A stretch of DNA of 64,000 nt from Pseudooceanicola nanhaiensis (lineage in GTDB: Bacteria > Pseudomonadota > Alphaproteobacteria > Rhodobacterales > Rhodobacteraceae). Positions within the stretch are counted from its first letter, which is position 1, and the number at the start of each line of letters is the position of its first letter. Made by a program: the position numbers and the translations under genes. Shown here one piece after another: positions 44,427 through 53,777 of this stretch. The stretch is from the NCBI RefSeq assembly GCF_020171315.1, contig NZ_JAIUZP010000006.1, positions 451,547 to 515,546 of the forward strand, given 5' to 3'. Below the pieces are notes generated by a model, which saw only the letters and a program-made list of their open reading frames with translations, did not search any database and was not told the origin of the DNA.

Positions 44427-45374
44427 TCAGAACAGGATGAGGCTAACGTAGACCAGATAGAGCGCGGTCAACACCACACCCCACAGTCGGGTGATGTCGA
44501 CCTTCATCAGCGCGAAGGGCACCAGCAGCAGCGAGGCCCCCAGCATAACCCAGAGGTCGAAGCTGCGCATGCTCTCTTCCACGGGGATGTTGCCGACCAT
44601 GGCACCGATGCCCATGATCCCCAGCAGGTTGAACATGTTCGAGCCGATGACGTTGCCCATGGCCACGTCGGCCTGCTTGCGCAGCGCGGCCATGACGGTG
44701 GTCGCCAGTTCCGGCAGCGAGGTGCCCACGGCCACCAGCGTCAGGCCGATCACCGTCTCGCTGATGCCAAAGCTGCGCGCGATGATCGAGGCATTGTCCA
44801 CCAGCAGGTTCGCCCCCAGCGGCAGGCCGATCAGGCCCGCCACGAGAAAGACAGCGATCTTCCAGCCCTTCATGCCCGGGTCGGCCCCTTCGAGGTCTTC
44901 CTCATCGGCCGCGGCTTCGGAGGCAGCGCGGGCCTTGCGGCCGGCGATGTACTGGTCGACCAGCGTGGCGATCAGCGCCAGCAGCATCACCAGCCCGTGC
45001 CAGAAGACAAGTTCCCCGGTCAGGCAGAAGACGATAAAGACCACCGTGGCGCCCAGCATCATGTAATAGCTGCGCCGGGTGTCGAAATGGCTGCTGTGCA
45101 TGGTGGCCAGCATCGCGGGCACCCCCAGCACCAGCAGGATATTCGCCGTGTTGGAGCCCACCACGTTGCCAAGCGCGAGGCCCGGCTTGCCGTGGATCAC
45201 GGCGTCGATCACCACCAGAAGCTCGGGCGCGGAGGTGCCGAAGGCCACCACCGTCAGCGACACGATGAGCGCAGGGATCCCCAGCCGCAGGGCGAGGTTC
45301 ACCGCCCCCTTGACCAGTGCATCACCCGCAAAGACGAGCAGGGCCAGTCCGACCCCGCAGAGAATCCAAGGCAT
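44427..45374 (-). CDS. Calcium/sodium antiporter family membrane protein
   Basis: The 315-residue protein shows the duplicated NCX fold: two alpha-repeats, each with the cation-binding signature (VAFGTSAPELLV with GNVVGSNTANILLVLG; VAVGTSLPELATT with GNVIGSNMFNLLGI). There are about ten membrane segments, with an acidic loop (AADEEDLEGADPG) between the halves. It resembles E. coli YrbG. The ATG at 45374 lies eight bases after the upstream stop region, so it is in an operon with the zinc-ribbon gene. Confidence 0.92.
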   Translation of the reverse strand: MPWILCGVGLALLVFAGDALVKGAVNLALRLGIPALIVSLTVVAFGTSAPELLVVIDAVIHGKPGLALGNVVGSNTANILLVLGVPAMLATMHSSHFDTRRSYYMMLGATVVFIVFCLTGELVFWHGLVMLLALIATLVDQYIAGRKARAASEAAADEEDLEGADPGMKGWKIAVFLVAGLIGLPLGANLLVDNASIIARSFGISETVIGLTLVAVGTSLPELATTVMAALRKQADVAMGNVIGSNMFNLLGIMGIGAMVGNIPVEESMRSFDLWVMLGASLLLVPFALMKVDITRLWGVVLTALYLVYVSLILF

Positions 45375-45382
45375 GTCAGCCC

Positions 45383-45565
45383 CTATTTCTGGCCGCAATT
45401 GCAGGGGCCCTTACCGATCCGGTAGGCCCCGCAGCGCGGACATTTCTTCGTGGAAAGCCTCGCCTGCCGCCCCTTGCCCGGGCCGATCCCGGGAAAGCGC
45501 AGCTTGCCGAACATGGCCATGACACCCATGGCGACGAGAAAGAGGATAACAACCTTGAGGATCAT
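45383..45565 (-). CDS. Membrane-anchored zinc-ribbon micro-protein
   Basis: The 60-residue protein has one membrane segment (residues about 3-20, LKVVILFLVAMGVMAMFG), a basic Gly-rich linker and a C-terminal zinc ribbon: CPRCGAYRIGKGPCNCG gives four cysteines in a C-x2-C-x8-C-x-C pattern. It sits three bases after the S49 peptidase gene, suggesting co-function at the membrane. No named family is recognised. Confidence 0.82.
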   Translation of the reverse strand: MILKVVILFLVAMGVMAMFGKLRFPGIGPGKGRQARLSTKKCPRCGAYRIGKGPCNCGQK

Positions 45566-45568
45566 GGC

Positions 45569-46366
45569 TCAGAGCCCAAAGCGCGCGTAGGCCGCGCGTT
45601 CCTCGATGCCCATGACCGCATCGCCCAGCACCGAGGCGCCGACGCGCCGCAGCCAGGATTTCTTCACCCCGTAGCTGCGGAAGCGGACCTTGTCGCCGAA
45701 CCGCTCTTTCAGCACCGGCACCATGTGCCCGATGCCGTCGATCAGCCCCAGCTCCCGCGCACGCGCGCCCAACCAGACCTCGCCGGTGAAGAGGTCCTTG
45801 TCCTGCTTCAGCTTGGGCCCGCGCCGTTCGGTCACCTGCGCGATGAAATTGCCGTGGATCTGCTCCAGCAGGCGCTGCAGCTTCTCGACATCCTCGGGGT
45901 TCTCGGGGCGGAACGGGTCCAGCATGGATTTGGATTTGCCCGCCGTGTAGACGCGCCGCTCGACCCCCTGACGGGCCAGCAGCACATGGGCGCCGAACCC
46001 CGCGGAAATCACCCCGATGGAGCCCACGATGGAGGAGCTGTCGGCATAGATCTCGTCGGCGGCCGTTGCGAGCCAGTAGCCCCCCGAGGCAGCCACATCC
46101 TCGACGAAGGCGATGACGGGCACCTCCTTCTCCTGCGCGAGGCGGCGGATGCGGGCCGCGATCAGCGCGCTTTGCACCGGCGAGCCGCCGGGCGAGGAAA
46201 TCGCCAATGCCACGGCTTTCGGCTTGCCGCGCCGGAAGGCCTTTTCGATGACGGGCGCGAGGCCCGCGTCGTTCAGTCCGCCCCGCGGCCCGGCGGCGAT
46301 GAGGCCCGACAGGCGCACCACGGCGACCGTGGGACGATCCTTGAGAAAGGGAATCCAGCTTTTCAT
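45569..46366 (-). CDS. S49-family signal-peptide-peptidase-like serine protease
   Basis: The 265-residue product has the SppA fold with the nucleophile in VAASGGYWLA (Ser94) and the general-base lysine in TAGKSKSML (Lys144 or Lys146), separated as in the family. Unlike SohB or E. coli SppA it has no clear N-terminal membrane anchor, only MKSWIPFLKDRPTVAVVRLSG. The ribosome site GAGG is very close to the ATG at 46366. The next gene encodes a membrane zinc ribbon that could anchor or regulate it (inference). Confidence 0.88.
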   Translation of the reverse strand: MKSWIPFLKDRPTVAVVRLSGLIAAGPRGGLNDAGLAPVIEKAFRRGKPKAVALAISSPGGSPVQSALIAARIRRLAQEKEVPVIAFVEDVAASGGYWLATAADEIYADSSSIVGSIGVISAGFGAHVLLARQGVERRVYTAGKSKSMLDPFRPENPEDVEKLQRLLEQIHGNFIAQVTERRGPKLKQDKDLFTGEVWLGARARELGLIDGIGHMVPVLKERFGDKVRFRSYGVKKSWLRRVGASVLGDAVMGIEERAAYARFGL

Positions 46367-46529
46367 GCCCTCGAAATAGAGAGCGCAGGGGGGGCGAACA
46401 AGGGGACGGCAGAGGCGGGGTCGCGAAAAACGCAAACCCCGCCCTCCGGCGCCCGGAATGTGCGGGCGGCCTGCCTGCGGGACGGGCAAGCAGCACGTAT
46501 CCGCCCCCTGCCCGCCCCTGTTCTGCCGC

Positions 46530-47291
46530 TCAGGACCGCAGCCGCCAGCCGGTGCGGAAGATCCACCAGATCACGCCCAGCGCCAGTGCCGTGAACCCGC
46601 AGATCGCCGCCAGCGACAGGGCCACAGGCACGTCCGCCGCGCCGAAGAAGGACCAGCGGAAGCCCGAGATCAGGTAGACCACCGGGTTGAACAGCGTGAT
46701 CTTCTGCCAGAGCGGCGGCAGCATCGAGATCGAGTAGAACGAGCCCCCGAGGAAGATCAGCGGCATGACGATCAGCATCGGGATCAGTTGCAACTGTTCG
46801 AAGGACTTCGCCCAGATGCCGATGATGAACCCGAAGAGAGAGAAGCTGATCCCCGTCAGCAGCAGGAAGGCCACCATCGCCAGCGGGTGCTGGATCGAGA
46901 TGTCGACGAAGAGCGTCGAGGTCCCGAGGATCACCACCCCGATGAAGAGCGCCTTGGTTGCCGCCGCCCCCACGTAGCCCGCCACCACTTCGAGGAAGTT
47001 CACCGGCGCGGTCAGTACCTCGTAGAACGTCCCCGTGAAGCGCGGGAAGTAGATCGCGAAGGCCGCGTTGTTCAGCGCCTGCTGGATCACCGCCAGCATG
47101 ATCAGGCCGGGCACGATGAAGGCGCCGTAACTGACACCCTCGACGCTGTCGATCCGGCTGCCGATCGCCGTGCCGAAGACCACGAAGTAAAGCGAGGTCG
47201 AGATCACCGGAGACAGGAAGCTCTGGAAAATCGTGCGGAAGAAGCGCGCCATCTCGTAGCGGTAGATGGCGCCGATTGCATGGAGGTTCAT
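46530..47291 (-). CDS. ABC-2 type transporter permease, YadH-like
   Basis: The 253-residue protein has six membrane segments and the ABC-2 pattern ending [37 protein letters not shown]. Length and motifs match E. coli YadH. The substrate exported is unknown. The ATG overlaps the ATPase stop (ATGA), so the two form one exporter operon with the ATPase gene first. Confidence 0.92.
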   Translation of the reverse strand: MNLHAIGAIYRYEMARFFRTIFQSFLSPVISTSLYFVVFGTAIGSRIDSVEGVSYGAFIVPGLIMLAVIQQALNNAAFAIYFPRFTGTFYEVLTAPVNFLEVVAGYVGAAATKALFIGVVILGTSTLFVDISIQHPLAMVAFLLLTGISFSLFGFIIGIWAKSFEQLQLIPMLIVMPLIFLGGSFYSISMLPPLWQKITLFNPVVYLISGFRWSFFGAADVPVALSLAAICGFTALALGVIWWIFRTGWRLRS

Positions 47292-48217
47292 GCCGCATCC
47301 TCCCCGACCAGATCGACGAAGATCTCCTCGAGCGAGGATTGGTGGGTCGAGAGATCGGCCAGACCCACGCCCGCCTCGGCCAGAGCGGCCAGCAGACGGG
47401 TGATCCCCGTCCGCTCCGCCTGACTGTCGTAGGTGTAGACCAGCGCGTGTCCCTCCTCCGCCAATTCCAGATCGAAGCCGGAGAGTGCTGCGGGCACCTC
47501 GCTCAGCGGGCTGCGCAGCTGGACGGTCAGCTTCTTGCGGCCCAGCCGTTTCATCAGCGCGGCCTTTTCCTCGACCAGCAGCAGCTCGCCCTTCTGGATC
47601 ACGCCGATCCGGTCGGCCATGGCCTCTGCCTCTTCGAGGTAGTGGGTGGTCAGGATGATGGTCACGCCGCTGGCCTTCAGCTCGGCCACCGTGTCCCACA
47701 TTCCCTTGCGCAGCGCCACGTCCACGCCTGCCGTCGGCTCGTCGAGGAAGAGCACCCGGGGTTCGTGGACCAGCGCCTTGGCGATTAGGACCCGGCGCTT
47801 CATGCCGCCCGACAGCGCCTTGGTCGGCGTGTCGCGCTTGTCCCAGAGAGAGAGCTGACGCAGGATCTTCTCGACCAGCGCGTCATCGCGCCCCTTGCCG
47901 AAAAGACCGCGCGTCAGCCGCACGGTGTTGATGACCTTCTCGAAGGGCTCCAGCGCGATCTCCTGCGGCACGAGGCCGATCATGGAGCGCGCGGCGCGGT
48001 AGTCCTTGAGGATGTCGTGCCCGCCAACGGTGGCAGAGCCGCCGGTGGGCAGGGTGTTGCCGCAGAGGGTGGAAATCAGCGTGGTCTTGCCCGCGCCATT
48101 GGGGCCGAGGAGTGCAAGGATCTCGCCCTCCTCGATGTCGAGCGTGACGCCCTTGAGCGCCTCGAACCCGCCGTCATATGTCTTGCGCAGATCGTTGATC
48201 CGCAGGATCGGAGCCAT
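47288..48217 (-). CDS. ABC exporter ATPase, YadG-like
   Basis: The 309-residue ATPase has Walker [10 protein letters not shown], a Q-loop, the signature LSGGMKRRV and Walker [14 protein letters not shown], followed by an H-loop [11 protein letters not shown]. The last 80 residues are the C-terminal extension of YadG/NodI-type exporters. GGGACGGG precedes the ATG at 48217. The partner permease follows with a four-base overlap. Confidence 0.93.
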   Translation of the reverse strand: MAPILRINDLRKTYDGGFEALKGVTLDIEEGEILALLGPNGAGKTTLISTLCGNTLPTGGSATVGGHDILKDYRAARSMIGLVPQEIALEPFEKVINTVRLTRGLFGKGRDDALVEKILRQLSLWDKRDTPTKALSGGMKRRVLIAKALVHEPRVLFLDEPTAGVDVALRKGMWDTVAELKASGVTIILTTHYLEEAEAMADRIGVIQKGELLLVEEKAALMKRLGRKKLTVQLRSPLSEVPAALSGFDLELAEEGHALVYTYDSQAERTGITRLLAALAEAGVGLADLSTHQSSLEEIFVDLVGEDAA

Positions 48218-48370
48218 GTCCCGTCCCCTTCTTGTCGTCCTAGAGGGTAGGCAGGGCATGTAATACGCAAAAGACCGCACACTAGGGTGCGGTCCCTGCA
48301 TCAGTGCACAGCACCCGGCCCGAAACCTGCGCTCATGTGCGCACATCCCGGGGTGCGGGCGGCGTTGGCC

Positions 48371-48874
48371 TCAGCCGCGCAGGCGCTTCAGCCAGCCCTT
48401 CTTCTCTGCCTCGGGCGGCTCGTCGCCCTCGGCCGGGCCTTCCAGCACTTCCTGGAAGCGGGTGAAGAACTGGTCCGCCATCTTGCGGGCGAACCCGTCG
48501 ATGATCCGGCTGCCCAGCTGGGCCAGCTTGCCGCCCACCTTGGCCTCCACGTCGTAGCTCAGCAGCGTGCCTTCCTCGTGGTCCGCCAGCGTCACCTTGG
48601 CGCCGCCCTTGGCAAAGCCCGCAGCCCCGCCCTTGCCCTCGCCGGACATGGTCAGGCTCTCGCCCTCCACCATGTCGGAGAGCGTCACGTTGCCCTTGAA
48701 GTTGGCCTTCACCGGGCCGACCTTCTGGGTCACCGCCGCCTCGAACCCCTCTTCGGGGGAGCCGGAGACCTCGGTCGCGCCGGGCACGCATTCCTTCAGA
48801 ACCTCGGGGCTCAGCAGCGCGGCCCAGACCGTCATCCGGTCGGCCTTGATCACCTTCTGGTCGTTCATTTCCAT
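48371..48874 (-). CDS. CoxG-type SRPBCC protein
   Basis: The 167-residue protein has the CoxG/carbon-monoxide-dehydrogenase-subunit-G fold (VWAALLSPEVLKECVPGATEV, then VGPVKANFKGNVTLSDM and VEAKVGGKLAQLGSRIIDGFARKMADQFF). Family members help recruit or mature molybdenum hydroxylases at the membrane, but no coxMSL genes are in the window. The C-terminus is a basic Trp/Leu stretch (KKGWLKRLRG). AAGGACG precedes the ATG. Confidence 0.88.
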   Translation of the reverse strand: MEMNDQKVIKADRMTVWAALLSPEVLKECVPGATEVSGSPEEGFEAAVTQKVGPVKANFKGNVTLSDMVEGESLTMSGEGKGGAAGFAKGGAKVTLADHEEGTLLSYDVEAKVGGKLAQLGSRIIDGFARKMADQFFTRFQEVLEGPAEGDEPPEAEKKGWLKRLRG

Positions 48875-49199
48875 GGGCGTCGTCCTTTCGCGTTTGGCCG
48901 GAAGGTAGCCGAGCCGCCCGCCAAGGGGAAGAGAGCCGGGCCTCTGGCCCATGCGGGAGGTCACGGCTGGCCCCGTCCCCGCCCGCCTTACGGGCAGTCC
49001 GGGCGGCCTTCGGTTTGGCACCGGCTGGGCCCGCCCATGGCCCCACGCTTGACAGAATGCCGGAGCTGAGGCCCAATCTCCCTGTTTCCAAAGACCTGTT
49101 TTCCGCGCCCGGCCTGCGCCGGTGCCGCACCGGGCCGCGCCTTGAAGCCGCCCCTATTTTACCGAACCCCGTCCGGGTTCGTCATTTGTGGAGGAAACC
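48875..49199. other. Non-coding gap between divergent genes
   Basis: The 325 bases between the CoxG gene and the secreted-protein gene must hold both promoters. A TTGACA at 49049-49054 is the best -35 match for the plus-strand gene, but no good -10 lies at the right distance. I see no coding frame or stable RNA. Confidence 0.5.
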
Positions 49200-49637
49200 A
49201 TGCGATCCCAATGTCCCTGTGCCGGCCTCGGCGTCCTTGCCCTGCTGGCCCTGCCCGTTGCCGCGTCCCTCGCGCCGCCAGCCAACGCCCAGATGACCGC
49301 CGAGGTGCAGTTTGCCCCCGGCAACTACGGCACGATGCTGGAGGGCAAGGTCACCGGCCACGACTACATGGATTACCATCTAGACGCGAAGGCCGGTCAG
49401 ACCCTCTTTGTCGAGCTGGATGCCGCCGAGACCGATGGTCATGGCATCGTCTATTTCAACATCCTGCCGCCCGGCAGCGACGGCTACGCGATCTTCAACA
49501 GCTCCATGTCGGCGGACAACACCGGCTCTGTCGCGCTGCCCGAGACGGGAACCTACACGATCCGCGTCTACCTGATGGGCAATGACCGGGACACCGGCAA
49601 GACCGTCAGCTTCCGCGCGGATGTCTCGATCCAATAG
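49200..49637 (+). CDS. Secreted beta-sandwich-type protein of unknown function
   Basis: The 145-residue product has a signal peptide (residues 1-30, ending ANAQ) and a mature part rich in beta strands (VQFAPGNYGTMLEGKVTGHDYMDYHLDAKAG, then SVALPETGTYTIRVYLMGND) that resembles bacterial pre-peptidase C-terminal or carbohydrate-binding modules. Homologues in this family often carry the uninformative label DNA breaking-rejoining protein, which the sequence does not support. GGAGG precedes the ATG. Confidence 0.78.
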   Translation: MRSQCPCAGLGVLALLALPVAASLAPPANAQMTAEVQFAPGNYGTMLEGKVTGHDYMDYHLDAKAGQTLFVELDAAETDGHGIVYFNILPPGSDGYAIFNSSMSADNTGSVALPETGTYTIRVYLMGNDRDTGKTVSFRADVSIQ

Positions 49638-49646
49638 GCATCGGCT

Positions 49647-50483
49647 CTATTCGGCTGCCTGCGCAGGCGGTGCGTCGGCACTGGGCGGATCGAGCTTCAC
49701 CCAGCCCCCCGCGCCGCGCTGCCACGCCTGCGTCGGCGCGGGGAAGAAACCCGGCGCGTCGCCGCGTTCGGCATCCCATTGGGTGATGCGCAGCACCTTC
49801 CCGTCGCAGTCGATCTGGTTGAAGGTATTGCCCTGCCCGTCCCGCAACCGGGTGGACAGCCCCGTCCCCGCCTGCACGAAGAGCAGCCCCGGCACGGCGC
49901 GGAAGGGTTCGGCCCCCGCCCGGTGCAGATGCCCCGAAAGCACGAGGTCCGCCCCGCTGTCCGACAGCGCCTCCAGCGCGGCAGAGGCTCCGCGCATCAG
50001 GCGTTTGTCCACGCCCGGCGCATGTTCCAGCGGATGGTGCAGCACGGCGACACGCAGCCTGTCGCCCGCCCCCTCCATCCGCGAGGCCAGCCGACGCAGA
50101 CGCCCGGTGCCCACCTTGCCGGATTGCCAGGCGAAGCGGTTCACCGTGTTCACCCCGGCCACCAGCATCTGATCATCCTCGAAGACCGGCTCCAGATCGC
50201 GGTCGATGAACCGCTTGTAGCGATGGAACGGGCGCAGAAACCGCAGGAAGAGATTGTCGAGCGGCGTGTCATGATTGCCCGGAACGCAGAGCACCGGCCC
50301 CGGCACAAGGTCGAGGAAGGCACGGGCCTGCGCGAACTGGTGACGCCGGGCCCGCTGGGTGAAATCGCCCGAGATCACCGTCAGGTCCGGCTTCAGCCGT
50401 GTCACCGCCTCGATCAGGGGCGTCTCCAGCGCCGCATCCACGCGGCCATAATGCAGGTCGGATAGGTGGATGATACGCCTCAT
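49647..50483 (-). CDS. Metallophosphoesterase (calcineurin-like)
   Basis: The 278-residue product has the full two-metal motif set: LSDLHYG, SGDFTQ, PGNHD, LHHPLEH and SGHLHRAG. The substrate is unknown; related proteins are cyclic-nucleotide or phospholipid phosphoesterases. The ATG overlaps the stop of the lipid-kinase-like gene (ATGA), suggesting the pair acts on related phosphorylated substrates. Confidence 0.9.
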   Translation of the reverse strand: MRRIIHLSDLHYGRVDAALETPLIEAVTRLKPDLTVISGDFTQRARRHQFAQARAFLDLVPGPVLCVPGNHDTPLDNLFLRFLRPFHRYKRFIDRDLEPVFEDDQMLVAGVNTVNRFAWQSGKVGTGRLRRLASRMEGAGDRLRVAVLHHPLEHAPGVDKRLMRGASAALEALSDSGADLVLSGHLHRAGAEPFRAVPGLLFVQAGTGLSTRLRDGQGNTFNQIDCDGKVLRITQWDAERGDAPGFFPAPTQAWQRGAGGWVKLDPPSADAPPAQAAE

Positions 50484-51544
50484 GCCTCTCCTTTGGCCGT
50501 GCCTGTGGTCGTGTCTGTTTTCGATTCTGTGGCCGTATCGGGCAGCAGGATCGTCAGGGGCTCGTCGCACATGCAGAAGTCGAAGGGGCTGGGATCGCGG
50601 GATTTCTCCCCGTCGAAGGCCACCAGCGTGCGGTCCTTCTGGGTGTGCACCAGAAGCTTCTCGGCCGCAAAGTAATCGTAATCCCGGCCGCGCTGCGCGG
50701 TGCGCGTCACCAGCCGCAAGGCGATGCGGAAGAGGTCGGCCCGGCTTTCGCCCCGCCCGATCAGCACGGCGAACTTGTCATCGCTGATCGCACCGTCCCC
50801 CTCCAGCCCGAAGCGCTCCAGCTGGTAGGCCGACCGCGAGACGAAGAGCAGCGGCGTGCGGCGGGTAAACCGCGCGCCATCGGCCTCGATGGTCAGGTGC
50901 ATCGGGTGCTGGAACTGCCAGAAGGTCCGCGCCACGGACCAATGCGCCATGATCCGGCGACGGCCCCAGCGCTTGTAGACCGTCTCGCGCTCCTTCAGCA
51001 CCGCCGGGTAAATCCCGAGGCTGGCGTTGTTCAGGAAGACACGCCCGTTCACCTGCCCCACCCGGATAGGATGCGGCCGGGCGTCGAGCAGCGCGCGGGC
51101 GGCCTCGTCCGGGGCCTCCGGCAGGCCGAGACCCCGGGTGAAATAGTTGAACGTCCCCAGCGGCAGCACGGCAAAGGCGGCGTCATGCCCCACCATCTGG
51201 CCTGCCACGGCCATGGCGGTGCCGTCACCGCCCGCGGCGATAACCGTCCGGGCGCCCTCTGCGATGGCGCGGTCCACCAGCTTGCCCATGTCCTGATCGG
51301 GAGACCAGCGATAGAGCCGGGCATCGCCTTCGCCTGCGGCCTCCTCCAGCACCTCCATGACGCGGTCGATCGCCTGCTGATCGCGGGCGTTGGTGCCGGA
51401 CTTGGCATTGGCGATCACGGCAAAGGGCCCCTCGGCTTTCGCGGCGGGGACGGAATCACGGGTGGGAGCGCGGGCGGGATTAGGGACGGGCTGGCTGGCA
51501 AGCTGGCTGTCGTGGGAGGTGTCGAGCGATTGGTCGAGCGACAT
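50480..51544 (-). CDS. Diacylglycerol/sphingosine kinase-type protein
   Basis: The 354-residue product has the DAGK catalytic domain with VIAAGGDGTAMAVA and LPLGTFNYFTRGLGLP, and the C-terminal NAD-kinase-like lobe (NGRVFLNNASLGIYPAVLKERE). Residues 1-40 are a low-complexity Ser/Pro leader. The lipid substrate is unknown. The ATG at 51544 is supported by AAAGG nine bases upstream. It forms an operon with the metallophosphoesterase. Confidence 0.88.
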   Translation of the reverse strand: MSLDQSLDTSHDSQLASQPVPNPARAPTRDSVPAAKAEGPFAVIANAKSGTNARDQQAIDRVMEVLEEAAGEGDARLYRWSPDQDMGKLVDRAIAEGARTVIAAGGDGTAMAVAGQMVGHDAAFAVLPLGTFNYFTRGLGLPEAPDEAARALLDARPHPIRVGQVNGRVFLNNASLGIYPAVLKERETVYKRWGRRRIMAHWSVARTFWQFQHPMHLTIEADGARFTRRTPLLFVSRSAYQLERFGLEGDGAISDDKFAVLIGRGESRADLFRIALRLVTRTAQRGRDYDYFAAEKLLVHTQKDRTLVAFDGEKSRDPSPFDFCMCDEPLTILLPDTATESKTDTTTGTAKGEA

Positions 51545-51884
51545 GGGACAGGGCCTTTTCGGTTGCGGTTGTCTCCCCAACGCACGACTGCCGCGAAAGG
51601 TTGCGACACGCGTGTCCGCAGGGGCGGGATTGCGGGCAACAGGCCCCCCGCGGCCCTGCCCTGCCTCGACTTCCGCGCGGCGCTCTTGTATCGAGAGCGC
51701 GATCCCGCGGCCCCATGAGACCGCCCGGATCGGGTGACCGGGCCCCTCTGGCAAGCGTCTGCGGCACGCTTGTGATGTCGGCACCCTCCGTTTGTCAGCC
51801 GCAGAGACAGGCGACCCATGATCCTGAACCACATGGACATGTTCCCGCGCACGCGCGGTCCCCTCGCCCTATCGGAGAGGTAAC
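51545..51884. other. Non-coding gap between divergent genes
   Basis: The 340 bases between the lipid-kinase-like gene and the DUF475 gene have no convincing frame. Near the plus-strand gene CCCTCGCCCTATCGGAGAGG can fold over the ribosome site. I looked for a manganese yybP-ykoY riboswitch, which often precedes TerC-like genes, and did not find its conserved core. Confidence 0.45.
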
Positions 51885-52946
51885 ATGCCCCCTTCCACGC
51901 AACCGAAATCCGCCCTGATGCAGTATTTCTTCTGGGCCATCGTCGTGACCGTCGCGGGCCTCGCGCTCGGCGCCGGGGTCGGCTGGATTTACACCGAGAG
52001 CCTTCCCGGAATGCTCTCCTTCCTCTTCATCGTCGCCGTGCTGGCGGTGCTGGAGATCTCGCTCTCCTTCGACAACGCCATCGTGAATGCCAACAAGCTC
52101 AAGGAGATGCGCCCCGAGTGGCAGCATCGGTTCCTCACCTGGGGCATCGTGATCGCGGTCTTCGGCATGCGGATCGTCTTCCCGCTGCTGATCGTCGTCA
52201 TCGCCGCCAAGATCGGCCCGATCGAGGCCATCCGCCTCGCCGCGACCGAGCCCGAGCAGTACAGCCGCATCATGCAGGACGCGCATCTGCCCATTGCCGC
52301 CTTCGGGGGCACCTTCCTGATGATGGTGGCGCTGAACTACTTCTTCGATCAGGACAAGGACATCCACTGGCTCGGCTGGATCGAGACCCGGATGGCGCGC
52401 TCCGCCGCCGTGAAGGGGATCGAGGTGGGCATCGTGCTGCTGCTGGCGCTGACCTTCTCGCACCTGCAACCGGGCGATCAGGGCCGCGTCTTCATCGAAG
52501 CGGCGATTCTCGGCCTCGTGACCTTCCTCGCGGTCGAGGTTCTGGGCGGGCTCATCGACAGCCGTCAGGCGGCCACCTCGGCCGCCGCGCGCGGCGGTCT
52601 GGGGGCCTTCCTCTACCTCGAGGTGCTGGATGCCTCCTTCAGCTTCGACGGGGTGATCGGGGCCTTCGCGCTCAGCCAGAACATGTTCGTCATCGCCATC
52701 GGCCTCGGCATCGGGGCGATGTACGTGCGCTCGATGACGATCATGCTGGTGGAGAAGGGCACGCTGGCGGAATACCGGTTCCTCGAACACGGGGCCTTCT
52801 ACGCGATCCTGATCCTCTCGGTGATCATGTACCTGCAATCGCTGGTCCATATCCCCGAGGTGATCACAGGCCTTGGCGGGGCGGCGCTGATCGGTGTCTC
52901 GCTCTGGTCCTCGATCCGCTGGAACCGGCGCGCGGCGATGGCCTGA
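51885..52946 (+). CDS. TerC-superfamily membrane protein (DUF475)
   Basis: The 353-residue protein has about nine membrane segments and the two acidic TerC motifs: LEISLSFDNAIVNANKL and LYLEVLDASFSFDGVIGAFALS. In related TerC proteins these acidic residues carry manganese or another divalent metal, so metal export is a reasonable guess. GAGAGG lies seven bases before the ATG. It is a single-gene unit followed by a weak terminator. Confidence 0.88.
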   Translation: MPPSTQPKSALMQYFFWAIVVTVAGLALGAGVGWIYTESLPGMLSFLFIVAVLAVLEISLSFDNAIVNANKLKEMRPEWQHRFLTWGIVIAVFGMRIVFPLLIVVIAAKIGPIEAIRLAATEPEQYSRIMQDAHLPIAAFGGTFLMMVALNYFFDQDKDIHWLGWIETRMARSAAVKGIEVGIVLLLALTFSHLQPGDQGRVFIEAAILGLVTFLAVEVLGGLIDSRQAATSAAARGGLGAFLYLEVLDASFSFDGVIGAFALSQNMFVIAIGLGIGAMYVRSMTIMLVEKGTLAEYRFLEHGAFYAILILSVIMYLQSLVHIPEVITGLGGAALIGVSLWSSIRWNRRAAMA

Positions 52947-52970
52947 GGCCTCACGGCTAATCCGACCCTG

Positions 52971-52994
52971 CAGGCGGTCCCCCGGGGCCGCCTG
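52971..52994 (+). terminator. Possible terminator after the DUF475 gene
   Basis: CAGGCGG/CCGCCTG with a G/C-rich loop lies 24 bases after the stop, followed only by TTG, so termination is uncertain. Confidence 0.4.
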
Positions 52995-53160
52995 TTGCCT
53001 GTCCGGCCCCGACGCTCCACAGCGCCCCGACAGGCCGCCCAATTGGTCGCCCGGATATGATGCGTCCGTTCCACAAAGGGGAAAAAACAAACGGGCTGTC
53101 ACCCCCCTGTCATTGACGCAAGTCAGCATCAGACGAATAACGAACCGGGGCAGCCGCACC

Positions 53161-53182
53161 CCCTGTCGGCGTACCGGCAGGG
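53161..53182 (+). promoter_or_regulatory. Hairpin in the Nudix gene leader
   Basis: CCCTGTCGG-CGTA-CCGGCAGGG forms a nine-pair stem, with one G-T pair, that ends 13 bases before the ribosome site GGGGGAGG. A possible promoter, TTGACG (53114-53119), 17 bases and AATAAC, lies upstream, so the hairpin would be in the transcript. Confidence 0.45.
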
Positions 53183-53208
53183 CACAGCGGTTCCGGGGGA
53201 GGCGTTTG

Positions 53209-53682
53209 GTGAGTTTTCAGGGCAAGAAATCATCCCACGCGGCGATGCTGGCCGCGGACCGGGCGGATGCCTTGCTGCAGTATTCCGCCCTCTGCTACCG
53301 CACCCGCCGCGACACGATCGAGGTCCTCCTGATCACCAGCCGCACCACCCGCCGCTGGATCGTGCCCAAGGGCTGGCCGATGCCCGACCGCACCCCCGCC
53401 GAGGCCGCCCTGCGCGAAGCCTACGAGGAAGCGGGCGTGCAGGGTGTGGCCGACGACCGCTGCATCGGTGCCTTCTCCTACCTGAAGACCACCAAGGACG
53501 ATCTCATCGTGCCCTGCGTGGCCATGGTCTTCCCGGTGAAGGTCAAGAAACTGGCGGCCAAGTTTCCCGAACGCAAGGAACGCCGCCGCGCGTGGTTTTC
53601 CCGCAAGAAGGCGGCCAGCCTCGTGCAAGAGCCTGAACTGGCGGAACTTCTGCGCGGTTTCGATCCCCGCAAGCTGCGCTGA
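53209..53682 (+). CDS. Nudix hydrolase
   Basis: The Nudix box is complete (G-x5-E-x7-REAYEEAGV, about residues 57-79: GWPMPDRTPAEAALREAYEEAG). The 157-residue protein starts with GTG at 53209, six bases after GGGGGAGG. The C-terminal basic part (KLAAKFPERKERRRAWFSRKKAA) fits the diphosphoinositol/diadenosine polyphosphate hydrolase-like branch (DIPP-type), but the substrate is not certain. Confidence 0.92.
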   Translation: MSFQGKKSSHAAMLAADRADALLQYSALCYRTRRDTIEVLLITSRTTRRWIVPKGWPMPDRTPAEAALREAYEEAGVQGVADDRCIGAFSYLKTTKDDLIVPCVAMVFPVKVKKLAAKFPERKERRRAWFSRKKAASLVQEPELAELLRGFDPRKLR

Positions 53683-53777
53683 GAGCGGCCCGCACCACCG
53701 CAGCCCGCCCGCGCCGCCAGCTTGAATTCCGCCTCTTCGCTGTTATGTATCTGTCATATCCCTATGACGGTCCGCAG

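Noticed and set aside
51722..51884. Possible manganese yybP-ykoY riboswitch before the TerC-like gene
   Set aside because: The context is right, but the conserved core sequences of that riboswitch are not recognisable in the leader.
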